DNA of 6,257 nt, taken from positions 1-6,257 of the forward strand of contig DASTKG010000067.1 of assembly GCA_035716005.1 (NCBI GenBank), in the 5' to 3' direction. The translations under genes were made by a program, and so were the position numbers. Shown here in pieces: positions 1-6,257 of the stretch. Source of the stretch: SZUA-252 sp035716005 (GTDB lineage: Bacteria > Eisenbacteria > RBG-16-71-46 > SZUA-252). The stretch's first letter is position 1. Each line of letters starts with the position of its first letter. The notes below the pieces were generated by a model, which saw nothing but the letters and a program-made list of their open reading frames with translations, had not been told where the DNA came from and did no database searches.

Positions 1-1198
1 AGCGCGCCAGGAGTCGGAGCACGATGTCCTTCCCGCCGACCCAAGGCTGCAATTTCCCCGTGAAGGTGACGCGGCGCTGCTTCGCGAGCGTGAAGTAGAT
101 GTATCCGGTGGCCCAGCCGAAGCCGAGCGTCGTGCTTCCGATGCCGATTCCGACCGCCCCGTACGCGCCGTACGCGCGAGAGTGGGAGTCGGCGCCCGGA
201 TAGAGGCCGCCCGGCACGATCAGCCCCTGCTCCGGGAAGTAGAAGTGGAAGATGCCGGAGCCGGGCGCCGCGTAGAAGGGCGGCCGCACGGCATGGCGCT
301 CGGCGAATTCGGCCGAGATGGCGGTCTGCTTGTCGTCGGCGGAGCGGCCCGTGAAGACGAAATGATCGTTCGCGATCGCCGCCTTCAGGGGGACGGCACG
401 ATCCGCTTCCTTGGGCCCCACGATCTGGCGAAACGTATGGATGGCGAAGGGCGCGGTGCCGTCGGAGGCCGGGAGGAGATCGGCGTAGACCTGAAGGGTC
501 GCGCCCGGTCTCACCTCGGCGCGCTTGTCGACCCGGTGGGCCCAGACGATCTGCTCGGTCGAGGTCATCCTGCGCGCGAGGTCGGGATCGGGGAATTCGA
601 TCTCGGCATGGCGCGAGCGGGCCGCCGCCACCTCGCGGCGCCCGACCTCGAAGATCCCGCCCCCCTGGCGGATCTCCTCTTCCTTCGAGGTGAGCGGAAC
701 GGGCGTGTACGCTCTTCCCTGCGTCGCGTTTCGAAGCGCGCGCGTCTCCACGTCGAATTCGAACGAGTCGCCGTCCTTCGCGTCGGCCACCGCCTCGGGG
801 CTCTGGACGACGTGAAGGCCGAGGTTGAGCGAGTTCCGGCGGAAGATGTCCCCCATGTTGGCGCCGCAGACCACCACCATCTCGAGCCCCGCCTCCTCCG
901 CGATCCCCTTCAGCCCCGCGGGCGACATCTCGCGCGAGGAGCCGATGGCGAAGCGGTCGCCCGCGATCAGGAACGTCTCCCCCGCGTGGACGCGCGCGCG
1001 GAAGTCGGCCATGACGTGGCGGAAGGCGCCCGACTTCCAGCGCTCGTCGAGCGTGGCGAGCGACTCCGAGACGCAATCCTCGGCCGGGGTGATCTGATCG
1101 GTGTCGATGGCGTCGCGCTTCTTCCCGGTCTGCTTCGGGTCCCAGAAGATGAGGGCGCGGCCGCGGATGGTGCGAGTGCTGGTCGTGGTGGCGGTCAT
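1..1198 (-). CDS. Aconitase/3-isopropylmalate dehydratase family enzyme, LeuD-like swivel domain fused ahead of LeuC-like domain (3' end outside window)
   Basis: I translated this by hand from the ATG at 1198-1196: 399 codons without a stop, continuing past the window edge. Residues about 10-190 form a LeuD-type swivel domain, with DTDQITPA at 32-39, GDRFAIGSSRE at 80-90 (the SSR that contacts substrate in aconitases), FRRNSLNLGL at 119-128 and a closing GGIFEV at 180-185. From Met211 the protein matches the start of LeuC: TEQIVWAHR, VRPG, DGTAPFAI at 246-253, DH at 278-279, PGSGIFH at 312-318 and GADSH at 335-339, the DSH being an active-site motif of the superfamily. The cluster-binding cysteines would lie beyond the edge. 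A full protein of roughly 640-660 residues is expected. The family interconverts hydroxy-acid isomers in the cytosol with a [4Fe-4S] cluster. Family membership is firm, but the substrate (isopropylmalate, citrate or another acid) is unknown. A start at 1198 is favoured because the preceding in-frame codons reach a TAG at 1228-1226. The upstream GGGA is only a weak ribosome-binding match. Confidence 0.93.
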   Translation of the reverse strand, partial: MTATTTSTRTIRGRALIFWDPKQTGKKRDAIDTDQITPAEDCVSESLATLDERWKSGAFRHVMADFRARVHAGETFLIAGDRFAIGSSREMSPAGLKGIAEEAGLEMVVVCGANMGDIFRRNSLNLGLHVVQSPEAVADAKDGDSFEFDVETRALRNATQGRAYTPVPLTSKEEEIRQGGGIFEVGRREVAAARSRHAEIEFPDPDLARRMTSTEQIVWAHRVDKRAEVRPGATLQVYADLLPASDGTAPFAIHTFRQIVGPKEADRAVPLKAAIANDHFVFTGRSADDKQTAISAEFAERHAVRPPFYAAPGSGIFHFYFPEQGLIVPGGLYPGADSHSRAYGAYGAVGIGIGSTTLGFGWATGYIYFTLAKQRRVTFTGKLQPWVGGKDIVLRLLAR

Positions 1199-1225
1199 GT
1201 TCCCAGTGTACGCGGGGCGGTCGCG
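1199..1225 (-). other. 27-base gap between kinase B and the dehydratase gene
   Basis: This is the longest gap in the window. It holds no hairpin or T-run that could act as a terminator and no recognisable -10/-35 pair, so the dehydratase gene is probably transcribed with the kinases. The only ribosome-binding candidate is a weak GGGA a few bases before the ATG. Confidence 0.5.
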
Positions 1226-3721
1226 CTAGGCGAGCCCCCGCGCGTGATAGAGGGCCGAGGAGGAGTGGACGTACGAGCAGGCGTAGCGTTCGCCGTCCCG
1301 TGAGACCCGGACGCTGTTCAGTCCGGAGACCGCGCTTCGATGGAGCGGATGAATCTCCATCCAGGGGACCGATTGACCCGAATCGACCTCGAGCCGAGAG
1401 ACCGGCGCCGGGATGCGGTTGCGGTCGTGGACGAAGATCGACCGGGAGTCCGCCGTCCACCCGCAGGGCCCCGCGTTCGCGCCCGCGGCCGGAAGCGGCC
1501 GCGGCGCTCCTCCCGCGACGGGGAAGATCGCGAGCGTGCCGTCCGCAATCCGGGAGAGAACGTGCGCGCCATCCGGCGAGGGAATCGCCGCGAGTCCGCG
1601 CACCGGCACGTCGCTGATCCGCCGGGCCTCCCCGCTCTGGAGATCGACTCGATGAAGCAGGGGCGGTCCACCTTCCCCTTGAGCGACGATCACGACCGAG
1701 GCGCCATCCGGGAGCCACGCGCCGAAGAGCGGAGTCAGTTCTCGGAGCCGAATCGTTCGAGTCGCGCCCGCGCCGACCGGATAGATCTGCAGCGTGCGAT
1801 CCGGCCCCCTCAGCTTCGCGAGTACGTGCCGTCCGTCGGGGGAGAGCGCGTAGCAGAGCCCTTCGCCGAGCCGGATCGGAGGGGTTCCATCCGTGGCGCT
1901 CCAGTAGACGGCCCCCATCTCGCCGAGCGAGCCGGTTTCGTCGAAGACCACGCACGATCCGTCCGGACTTGCGTCCCGCAGGAGGGACCAGTCGAGCGCC
2001 GACAGCTCGATCGGAGGGGCGCCGCCGCTCCGAGTTCCCGATTCGAGCCTCATCCGATACTCCGCGACGAGGAGGAGGACGTCGCCATCGCGGGATATGT
2101 CTGCCGGCGTGATGGGGGCGGGCGAGGAGTAGACGACGCGCACGCGGCCCTCCAGGTCGACGGCGAAGACGGCGATCAGGTTGTCGTAGCCCTGCCCCCC
2201 GTACCAGACTTCGCGCCCGTCGGGCGTCCAGGCCAATCGGGCGGTGTTGGGGATCTCCGGCGCCAGCGGGCGGGGCTCTTCTCCGGGCCTCACGATGCAG
2301 GGGTAGCCGGCGCTGTCTCCGATTCGCCGGTGCTCCATGAACGCGAGCATGGAACCGTCGGGGCTATGGCGAAGTTCGCTCATCCACCCCGGAGATTCGT
2401 AGATGACCGTGCCGAGAGGAGCCTCGATGCGCGTCCGTCCCCCTTCGACCAAGATGGCGGCGAGCGAACGGCCGTCGGGAGACCAATCGGCGAAGAAAAC
2501 CCCGTCTCTCAACTCCCGCGAACGGCCCCCGACGAGCGGAAGTCGAGCGAGTGTCCCGCTTCGGACGAAGCCCCCCAGATCCTGCACGTTCAGCGTCACC
2601 GCGATCTCGGCGGTGGACGACACTCCCTGCAGCGACGAACCGGGGAGGTGCAGGGCCCTCGCTTCGGGCAGCTCGATCCGGGTGAGGAAGATGTCGGACG
2701 GCGAAGAGCCCCAATGCGCCTCGTAGACCACGGTCTGGCCGTCGGGCGCGAAGCGCGCCGCCGCCACGAACCCGCTCCCAAAGGTCAGCCGCTTGAATCG
2801 CGCCGTCGCGCCCAATCCGGCGTCCGGCGCGGATGCCGCGGCTTCCGACCCGCCGGCGCCGGCGGGTCGTCCCTGGAGGATGCCGAGCGTGAAGGCGAGA
2901 TCCGCGGCGGAGGCGAAGCGATCGGCCGGCTCCTTCGCGAGGAGCCGCGAGACGACGGCGCCGATCCCGGGCAGGGCGCCCTCGACCTCCGCGGGGAGCG
3001 GCTTCGGTTCCGCGACGAGGATGGCGCTGACGCGGTCCGCCGCGGTCGCTCCGGTGAACGCCTGCCGTCCCGTGAGAAGCTCGTAGAGGATCGCGCCGAG
3101 CGCGAATAGATCGGCCCTGTGATCCACCGGCTGATCGCGCAGCTGTTCCGGCGACATGTACGACACGGTGCCGAGAATGGTGCCCGACGCGGTCAGCGAC
3201 GCGAAGACCGGCGTCGTCTCCATGGTCGCGGTCGTCTCCGTCCGTGTCGCCTTCGCGATTCCAAAGTCGAGGATCTTCAGGCGGCCGTCCCGAAGAACGA
3301 ACATGTTCTCCGGCTTCAGGTCGCGATGCACGATGCCGTGCGCGTGGGCGGCCGCGAGGCCCTGGGCCGCCTGCGCGACGAGGGAGGTCGCCCGCTGCGG
3401 CGTGAGCGCGCCGGCGCCGAGAGCCGCGCGCAGCGTCTCCCCGTCGAGGATCTCGGTGACCAGATAGGGCGCCCCGTCCGCGACACCGACGTCGTGGAGC
3501 GTGATGATGTTCGGGTGGTTGATCGACCCGGCGGCGCGCGCCTCGGCCTCGAAGCGCTGCTGTCGCTCGGGATCGCCGGCCACGGCGCCCGGCAACACCT
3601 TGACCGCCACCTCCCGGCCGATGCGCGTATCGCGGGCGCGATAGACCTCTCCCATGCCGCCGGCGCCGAGGAGCCCGTGGATCTCGTAGGGCCCGAGGCG
3701 GGCGCCTGGCGCGAGCGGCAT
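1226..3721 (-). CDS. Kinase B: soluble PknB-type serine/threonine kinase with C-terminal TolB/PD40 beta-propeller
   Basis: 831 aa. It starts at the ATG at 3721-3719, two bases after the stop of kinase A. The frame stays open much further upstream, but MPLAPGARLGPYEI aligns with the start of kinase A and kinase numbering is then identical. The kinase domain spans about 12-279: glycine loop GAGGMG at 19-24, ATP-binding Lys41 in VAVKVL, Glu60, HRDLKPEN at 132-139, DFG at 152-154, an activation segment rich in Thr, SPE at 190-192 (instead of APE) and the C-lobe Arg268. All catalytic residues are present, so it should be active. Residues 280-309 are a Gly/Ala-rich linker that cannot span a membrane. 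From about 310 to the end come repeated xSPDGxxLxF blades, starting with FAPDG at 324-328, and an LDWSLLRD segment typical of the propellers on Acidobacteriota kinases. The propeller probably binds a protein or ligand, which is inference. The end reads YACSYVHSSSALYHARGLA. Confidence 0.96.
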   Translation of the reverse strand: MPLAPGARLGPYEIHGLLGAGGMGEVYRARDTRIGREVAVKVLPGAVAGDPERQQRFEAEARAAGSINHPNIITLHDVGVADGAPYLVTEILDGETLRAALGAGALTPQRATSLVAQAAQGLAAAHAHGIVHRDLKPENMFVLRDGRLKILDFGIAKATRTETTATMETTPVFASLTASGTILGTVSYMSPEQLRDQPVDHRADLFALGAILYELLTGRQAFTGATAADRVSAILVAEPKPLPAEVEGALPGIGAVVSRLLAKEPADRFASAADLAFTLGILQGRPAGAGGSEAAASAPDAGLGATARFKRLTFGSGFVAAARFAPDGQTVVYEAHWGSSPSDIFLTRIELPEARALHLPGSSLQGVSSTAEIAVTLNVQDLGGFVRSGTLARLPLVGGRSRELRDGVFFADWSPDGRSLAAILVEGGRTRIEAPLGTVIYESPGWMSELRHSPDGSMLAFMEHRRIGDSAGYPCIVRPGEEPRPLAPEIPNTARLAWTPDGREVWYGGQGYDNLIAVFAVDLEGRVRVVYSSPAPITPADISRDGDVLLLVAEYRMRLESGTRSGGAPPIELSALDWSLLRDASPDGSCVVFDETGSLGEMGAVYWSATDGTPPIRLGEGLCYALSPDGRHVLAKLRGPDRTLQIYPVGAGATRTIRLRELTPLFGAWLPDGASVVIVAQGEGGPPLLHRVDLQSGEARRISDVPVRGLAAIPSPDGAHVLSRIADGTLAIFPVAGGAPRPLPAAGANAGPCGWTADSRSIFVHDRNRIPAPVSRLEVDSGQSVPWMEIHPLHRSAVSGLNSVRVSRDGERYACSYVHSSSALYHARGLA
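2846..2869. repeat. Perfect 24-base palindrome inside the kinase B linker
   Basis: The left half is CGACCCGCCGGC and the right half is its exact reverse complement, with no spacer. The next base pair out on each side does not match. On the coding strand it makes exactly eight codons, residues 285-292 (RPAGAGGS), at the boundary between kinase domain and propeller. The matching linker of kinase A is GC-rich but has no comparable palindrome. Confidence 0.75.
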
Positions 3722-3737
3722 CGTTACGTCAGCCCCC
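3719..3737 (-). promoter_or_regulatory. Ribosome-binding and coupling region of kinase B
   Basis: On the minus strand GGGGG (3737-3733) lies 11 bases before the ATG, with kinase A's TAA in between and a 2-base stop-to-start gap. The G run also encodes the conserved Arg-Gly near the end of kinase A. This suggests translational coupling that keeps A and B in fixed proportion, which is inference. Confidence 0.45.
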
Positions 3738-6222
3738 GCGCGAGGAAGAGCGTGGAATCGATCATGACATAGGAACAGGCGTATCGTTCGCCGTCGGGAG
3801 TCAGCTTGAGCGAGTTGAGCCCGGCCACGCCGCTTCGCACCATGGGCCACAAGTCCATCCACGGTTCGGAGGCCCCGGTATCCACATCGACGCGCAGGAT
3901 CGGCACCGGGACGACGCTGCGGCTCCAGACGAAGATAGCGCGCGAGTCCGCGGTCCAGCCCGCCGCCAGCAGCGAGGGCCGAAGGCCGGGTATGTGCCGG
4001 CTCGACCCGTCCTTGGCTTCGATGATCCGAATGCCGCCCGAGTCGCGCACCGCGATCCTCGCCCCATCGTCCGAGACGTCCACGTGGCTGCCCGTCACGG
4101 AAATCCCCTCCCCGATCGGCTCGATCGCCCGCGTGGCGAGGTCGGCGCGGTAGACGAGCCTCGGGCCGTTCGATTTCGACGCCACGAGCACGACGGAGTC
4201 GGTGCCCGGAAGCCAGACGGCGGACGAGATCGCGTAGTCGGGCAGCTCGATCCGGCGCGTCTCGCCCGCCCCGGTCGGAACGACGAAGAGAACGTGCGGC
4301 TCGGAGCCGTGACCCGCGAGAACGTAGCGGCCGTCGGAGGAGAGCGCCGAGCAGACCCCGTCGGCCAGACGAACCGCGGGACTCCCGTCGGTCGGGCGAA
4401 GGTAGATTCCCGCGATGCCCGCCGTTCCGAGCCCGGTTTCGTCGAACAAGACCGTCGATCCGTCCGCGCTCAGGTCGCGCAGAAGCGTCCAATCGAGATT
4501 CGAGAGGTCCCTCACGCCGAGGAGGCCTCCCGTCCGCGTCCCCGTTTCCATGCGCATCCGGGGGCGGGTCATCGCGAGGAGGGCGTCTCCGTTTCGTGCC
4601 ACATCCTCGATCGCGGCCCAGCCGGGAGCGGAGAAGACGTTTCGTACGACGCCGTCGAGCGTGACTCCCGCGACTCCAACGGTCGGCTCGTTCGCCTCCT
4701 GCGCGCCGAACCAGATTTCCTTCCCGTCGGAACGCCAGGCCATCCGCCAGACCATCTCGTAGCGCTTCGTGAGCCGGCGCGGGGCTTCGCCCGGTCGGAT
4801 GACGCAGACGTATCCCGCGTTGTTCCCCGTGCCGGGATGCTCGAGGAACGCGAGCATCGACCCGTCGGGGGAATAGCGCAGGTGGCTCATCCAGGCGTGT
4901 GTCTTGTGTACCACGTGGCCCAGCGGCGCTTCGAGTTGGCAGATTCCGTCCACGACGCGGATCGCCGCGAGGTTACGACCGTCCGGCGTCCAGTCCGCGG
5001 AGTAGACCGAATCGGCGATTTCCCGCGGACGCCCCCCGACCAGCGGCAGGCGAGCCAATGTGCCGACCCAGATGAAGCCGCCGAGATCGACGGGGCGCAG
5101 AACCGCGGCCACTTCGCTCGTGGAGGAAACCGCCTGGACATTGGCGTGCTGAATGCCGAGCGGACTCGACTCGGGCGACTCCAATCTCGTGAGATAGAGC
5201 TCGCTCCGCCCTCCGCCCCACCCCGCGTCGTAGACGACGGTCTGGCCGTCCGGAGCGAACCTGGCGTTGCCGATTTCACCGTCCCGGAAGGTGAGCTGTC
5301 GGAATTCGTGTTTCGCCTGCGGGGGACGATCGGCGGCGGCGATCGCGCCCGCCGCCGGCGCCGCCGGCTTCCCTTTCAGCAGCTTCAGCGTGAACGCGAG
5401 ATCGGCGGCGGAGTCGAATCGACCTTCCGGCCTCTTGGCGAGGAGATGCGCCACCACGGCGCCGATCCCTGGAATCTCCTCTTCGGCCTCGGCCGGGAGC
5501 GCGGGGGCGTCGGCCATGAGGATGGCGCTCACGCGGTCGGCCGCGGTTTCGCCGGTGAACGGCTGCTTCCCGGTGAGGAGTTCGTGGAGGATGGCGCCGA
5601 CGGCGAAGAGATCGGCGCGCTGATCGACCGGCCGGTCGCGCAACTGCTCGGGCGCCATGTAGGAGACCGTCCCCATGATCGTCCCCGCCGCCGTGAGCGA
5701 CGCGAACACGGGCGTGGTCTCCGCCTCCGAGACCGAATCGGTGCGGGTCAGCTTCGCGATGCCGAAGTCGAGAATCTTGAGACGGCCGTCCGAGAGGACG
5801 AAGAGGTTCTCGGGCTTGAGATCCCGATGGACGATCCCCTTGCCGTGCGCGGCCGTGAGCCCGTTCGCGAGCTGCACGATCAGGTCGACGGCTCGGGAGA
5901 TCGGAATCGGCCCCCGCTCGATCAGGGCGCGGAGGCTCTCCCCTTCCAGCACCTCGGTCACGAGGTAGGGGACTCCCTCCGCGACACCGACGTCGTGGAG
6001 CGTGACGATGTTGGGGTGATTGAGCGACCCGGCCGCGCGGGCCTCCGCCTCGAATCGCTGCTGGCGCTCGGGGTCGGATGCCATGCCTCGCGGCAGGACT
6101 TTCACCGCCACGTCGCGACCCAAGCGCGTGTCGCGGGCGCGATAGACCTCCCCCATGCCGCCGGAGCCCAAGAGGCCGGCGATCTCGTACGGACCGAGTT
6201 TCGTGCCGGGCGTGAGCGACAA
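3724..6222 (-). CDS. Kinase A: soluble PknB-type serine/threonine kinase with C-terminal TolB/PD40 beta-propeller, TTG start
   Basis: 832 aa, starting with TTG at 6222-6220. The start is supported by residue-for-residue alignment with kinase B (MSLTPGTKLGPYEI against MPLAPGARLGPYEI) and by the same 2-base spacing from the preceding stop. The kinase domain spans about 12-279 and has every catalytic element: GSGGMG at 19-24, Lys41, Glu60, HRDLKPEN at 132-139, DFG at 152-154, APE at 190-192 and Arg268. Possible autophosphorylation threonines in the activation segment are 169, 170, 177, 181 and 185. The linker at about 280-307 (KPAAPAAGAIAAADRPP) is too short and polar for a membrane helix, so the whole protein should be cytosolic. 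The propeller, about 308-832, shows about eleven blade motifs, among them FAPDG 322-326, WTPDG 411-415, YSPDG 450-454, WRSDG 496-500, LSADG 584-588, LSSDG 627-631 and a final TPDGERYACSYV. LDWTLLRD at 576-583 is a hallmark of this propeller group. The target protein is unknown. Dehydratase regulation is possible from context only. Confidence 0.96.
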   Translation of the reverse strand: MSLTPGTKLGPYEIAGLLGSGGMGEVYRARDTRLGRDVAVKVLPRGMASDPERQQRFEAEARAAGSLNHPNIVTLHDVGVAEGVPYLVTEVLEGESLRALIERGPIPISRAVDLIVQLANGLTAAHGKGIVHRDLKPENLFVLSDGRLKILDFGIAKLTRTDSVSEAETTPVFASLTAAGTIMGTVSYMAPEQLRDRPVDQRADLFAVGAILHELLTGKQPFTGETAADRVSAILMADAPALPAEAEEEIPGIGAVVAHLLAKRPEGRFDSAADLAFTLKLLKGKPAAPAAGAIAAADRPPQAKHEFRQLTFRDGEIGNARFAPDGQTVVYDAGWGGGRSELYLTRLESPESSPLGIQHANVQAVSSTSEVAAVLRPVDLGGFIWVGTLARLPLVGGRPREIADSVYSADWTPDGRNLAAIRVVDGICQLEAPLGHVVHKTHAWMSHLRYSPDGSMLAFLEHPGTGNNAGYVCVIRPGEAPRRLTKRYEMVWRMAWRSDGKEIWFGAQEANEPTVGVAGVTLDGVVRNVFSAPGWAAIEDVARNGDALLAMTRPRMRMETGTRTGGLLGVRDLSNLDWTLLRDLSADGSTVLFDETGLGTAGIAGIYLRPTDGSPAVRLADGVCSALSSDGRYVLAGHGSEPHVLFVVPTGAGETRRIELPDYAISSAVWLPGTDSVVLVASKSNGPRLVYRADLATRAIEPIGEGISVTGSHVDVSDDGARIAVRDSGGIRIIEAKDGSSRHIPGLRPSLLAAGWTADSRAIFVWSRSVVPVPILRVDVDTGASEPWMDLWPMVRSGVAGLNSLKLTPDGERYACSYVMIDSTLFLARGLT

Positions 6223-6239
6223 GGCTACTTGGTCCCCTT
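6220..6239 (-). promoter_or_regulatory. Ribosome-binding and coupling region of kinase A (TTG start)
   Basis: On the minus strand AAGGGG (6239-6234) lies 11 bases before TTG, with the upstream gene's TAG in between. The spacing is a little long for a Shine-Dalgarno site. The stop and start are 2 bases apart, so terminating ribosomes could restart here. The TTG probably lowers initiation compared with kinase B's ATG. Confidence 0.45.
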
Positions 6240-6257
6240 CGCGTCCTGGAGCGCCGA
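6225..6257 (-). CDS. C-terminal tail of an unidentified upstream gene (partial)
   Basis: Read from the right edge, one frame gives ten codons, SALQDAKGTK, then TAG at 6227-6225, two bases before kinase A's TTG. The arrangement copies the kinase A/kinase B junction, so this is probably the end of a co-transcribed gene. It does not resemble the ARGLT/ARGLA ends of the two kinases, so it is unlikely to be a third copy. Ten residues are too few to name a family, and the other frames are also open across this short stretch. Confidence 0.35.
   Translation of the reverse strand, partial: SALQDAKGTK

Larger units (their letters stand above)
1226..6222 (-). other. Tandem duplication of a kinase-propeller gene
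   Basis: Kinases A and B are direct tandem copies of nearly equal length. Residues 1-280 align without gaps at 208 identical positions. The linker is two residues longer in B, and the propeller halves are clearly related but less similar, roughly 55% by eye over the first part. Shared oddities include the PVFASLTA stretch in the activation segment, LARLPLVGGR in the propeller and the YACSYV end. The divergence points to an old duplication with both copies kept functional. Confidence 0.9.

Noticed and set aside
1196..1228. Kinase B's TAG is in the same frame as the dehydratase start, so read-through could fuse them
   Set aside because: Sharing a frame happens one time in three. The bases after TAG (CGCGAC) show no known read-through signal, and the dehydratase has its own ATG matching a LeuD-like N-terminus.
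182..1303. Long plus-strand open frame (373 codons) across the dehydratase gene
   Set aside because: It is antisense to a frame with clear LeuD/LeuC motifs, its translation is Arg/Gly-rich with no recognisable domain, and it extends over the end of kinase B. It is a by-product of high GC content.
1340..3109. 589-codon plus-strand open frame opposite kinase B
   Set aside because: The translation is low-complexity and rich in Arg, Asp and Pro, with no domain, and it lies wholly antisense to a well-supported propeller and kinase. Absence of stops follows from GC-rich codons.
3722..4492. Extension of kinase B upstream to a start at 4492, giving 1088 residues
   Set aside because: The extra 257 residues are an Arg-rich out-of-frame reading of kinase A's propeller. 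The paralogue alignment and 2-base spacing fix the start at 3721.
5341..5375. GC-rich, partly self-complementary stretch in the kinase A linker
   Set aside because: Only a short core (about 8 bases) is palindromic. The rest is simple GCC/GCG repetition from Ala and Pro codons, unlike the perfect 24-base case in kinase B.
6223..6257. A third kinase-propeller copy upstream of kinase A
   Set aside because: The visible tail SALQDAKGTK does not match the conserved SY...ARGLT/ARGLA ending of the two kinases, and too little sequence is present to claim more.

Overview
The window comes from a high-GC bacterium (about two thirds G+C by eye) and is packed with genes, all read right to left on the minus strand. 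In transcription order they are: the last ten codons of an unidentified gene, two tandem serine/threonine kinases (called A and B here), and a fused aconitase-superfamily enzyme that runs off the left edge. Gaps are 2, 2 and 27 bases, so a single operon is likely. Its promoter and terminator lie outside the window. No rRNA, tRNA, CRISPR array or insertion sequence is visible, and no gene-free stretch exceeds 27 bases.

Kinases A (3724-6222, 832 aa) and B (1226-3721, 831 aa) are paralogues with the same layout: a complete Hanks-type (PknB-like) kinase domain, a short Ala/Pro/Gly-rich linker, and about 520 residues of TolB/PD40-type beta-propeller repeats. The kinase halves are about 74% identical (208 of 280 positions, counted by hand without gaps). 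Neither has a signal peptide or membrane segment, so both look cytosolic. Kinases with propellers of this style are typical of Acidobacteriota and related soil or sediment lineages such as Candidatus Eisenbacteria. That suggests the source group but does not prove it.

The left-hand gene (1-1198) has 399 codons in the window with no stop. It starts with a LeuD-like swivel domain (GSSRE motif) and continues into the N-terminal part of a LeuC/aconitase catalytic region (GADSH motif). The swivel-first order is the reverse of fungal isopropylmalate isomerase and mitochondrial aconitase. It recalls AcnB, but without AcnB's N-terminal HEAT-like domain. The residues at the substrate-specificity loop are unlike the usual isopropylmalate or homoaconitate versions, so the substrate is open.

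A plausible reading, by inference only, is a signalling-metabolism cluster in which two soluble propeller-bearing kinases are co-expressed with, and may regulate, an iron-sulfur dehydratase. The most unusual points are the fused dehydratase, the paired soluble kinases, and a perfect 24-base palindrome that fills eight codons of kinase B's linker.
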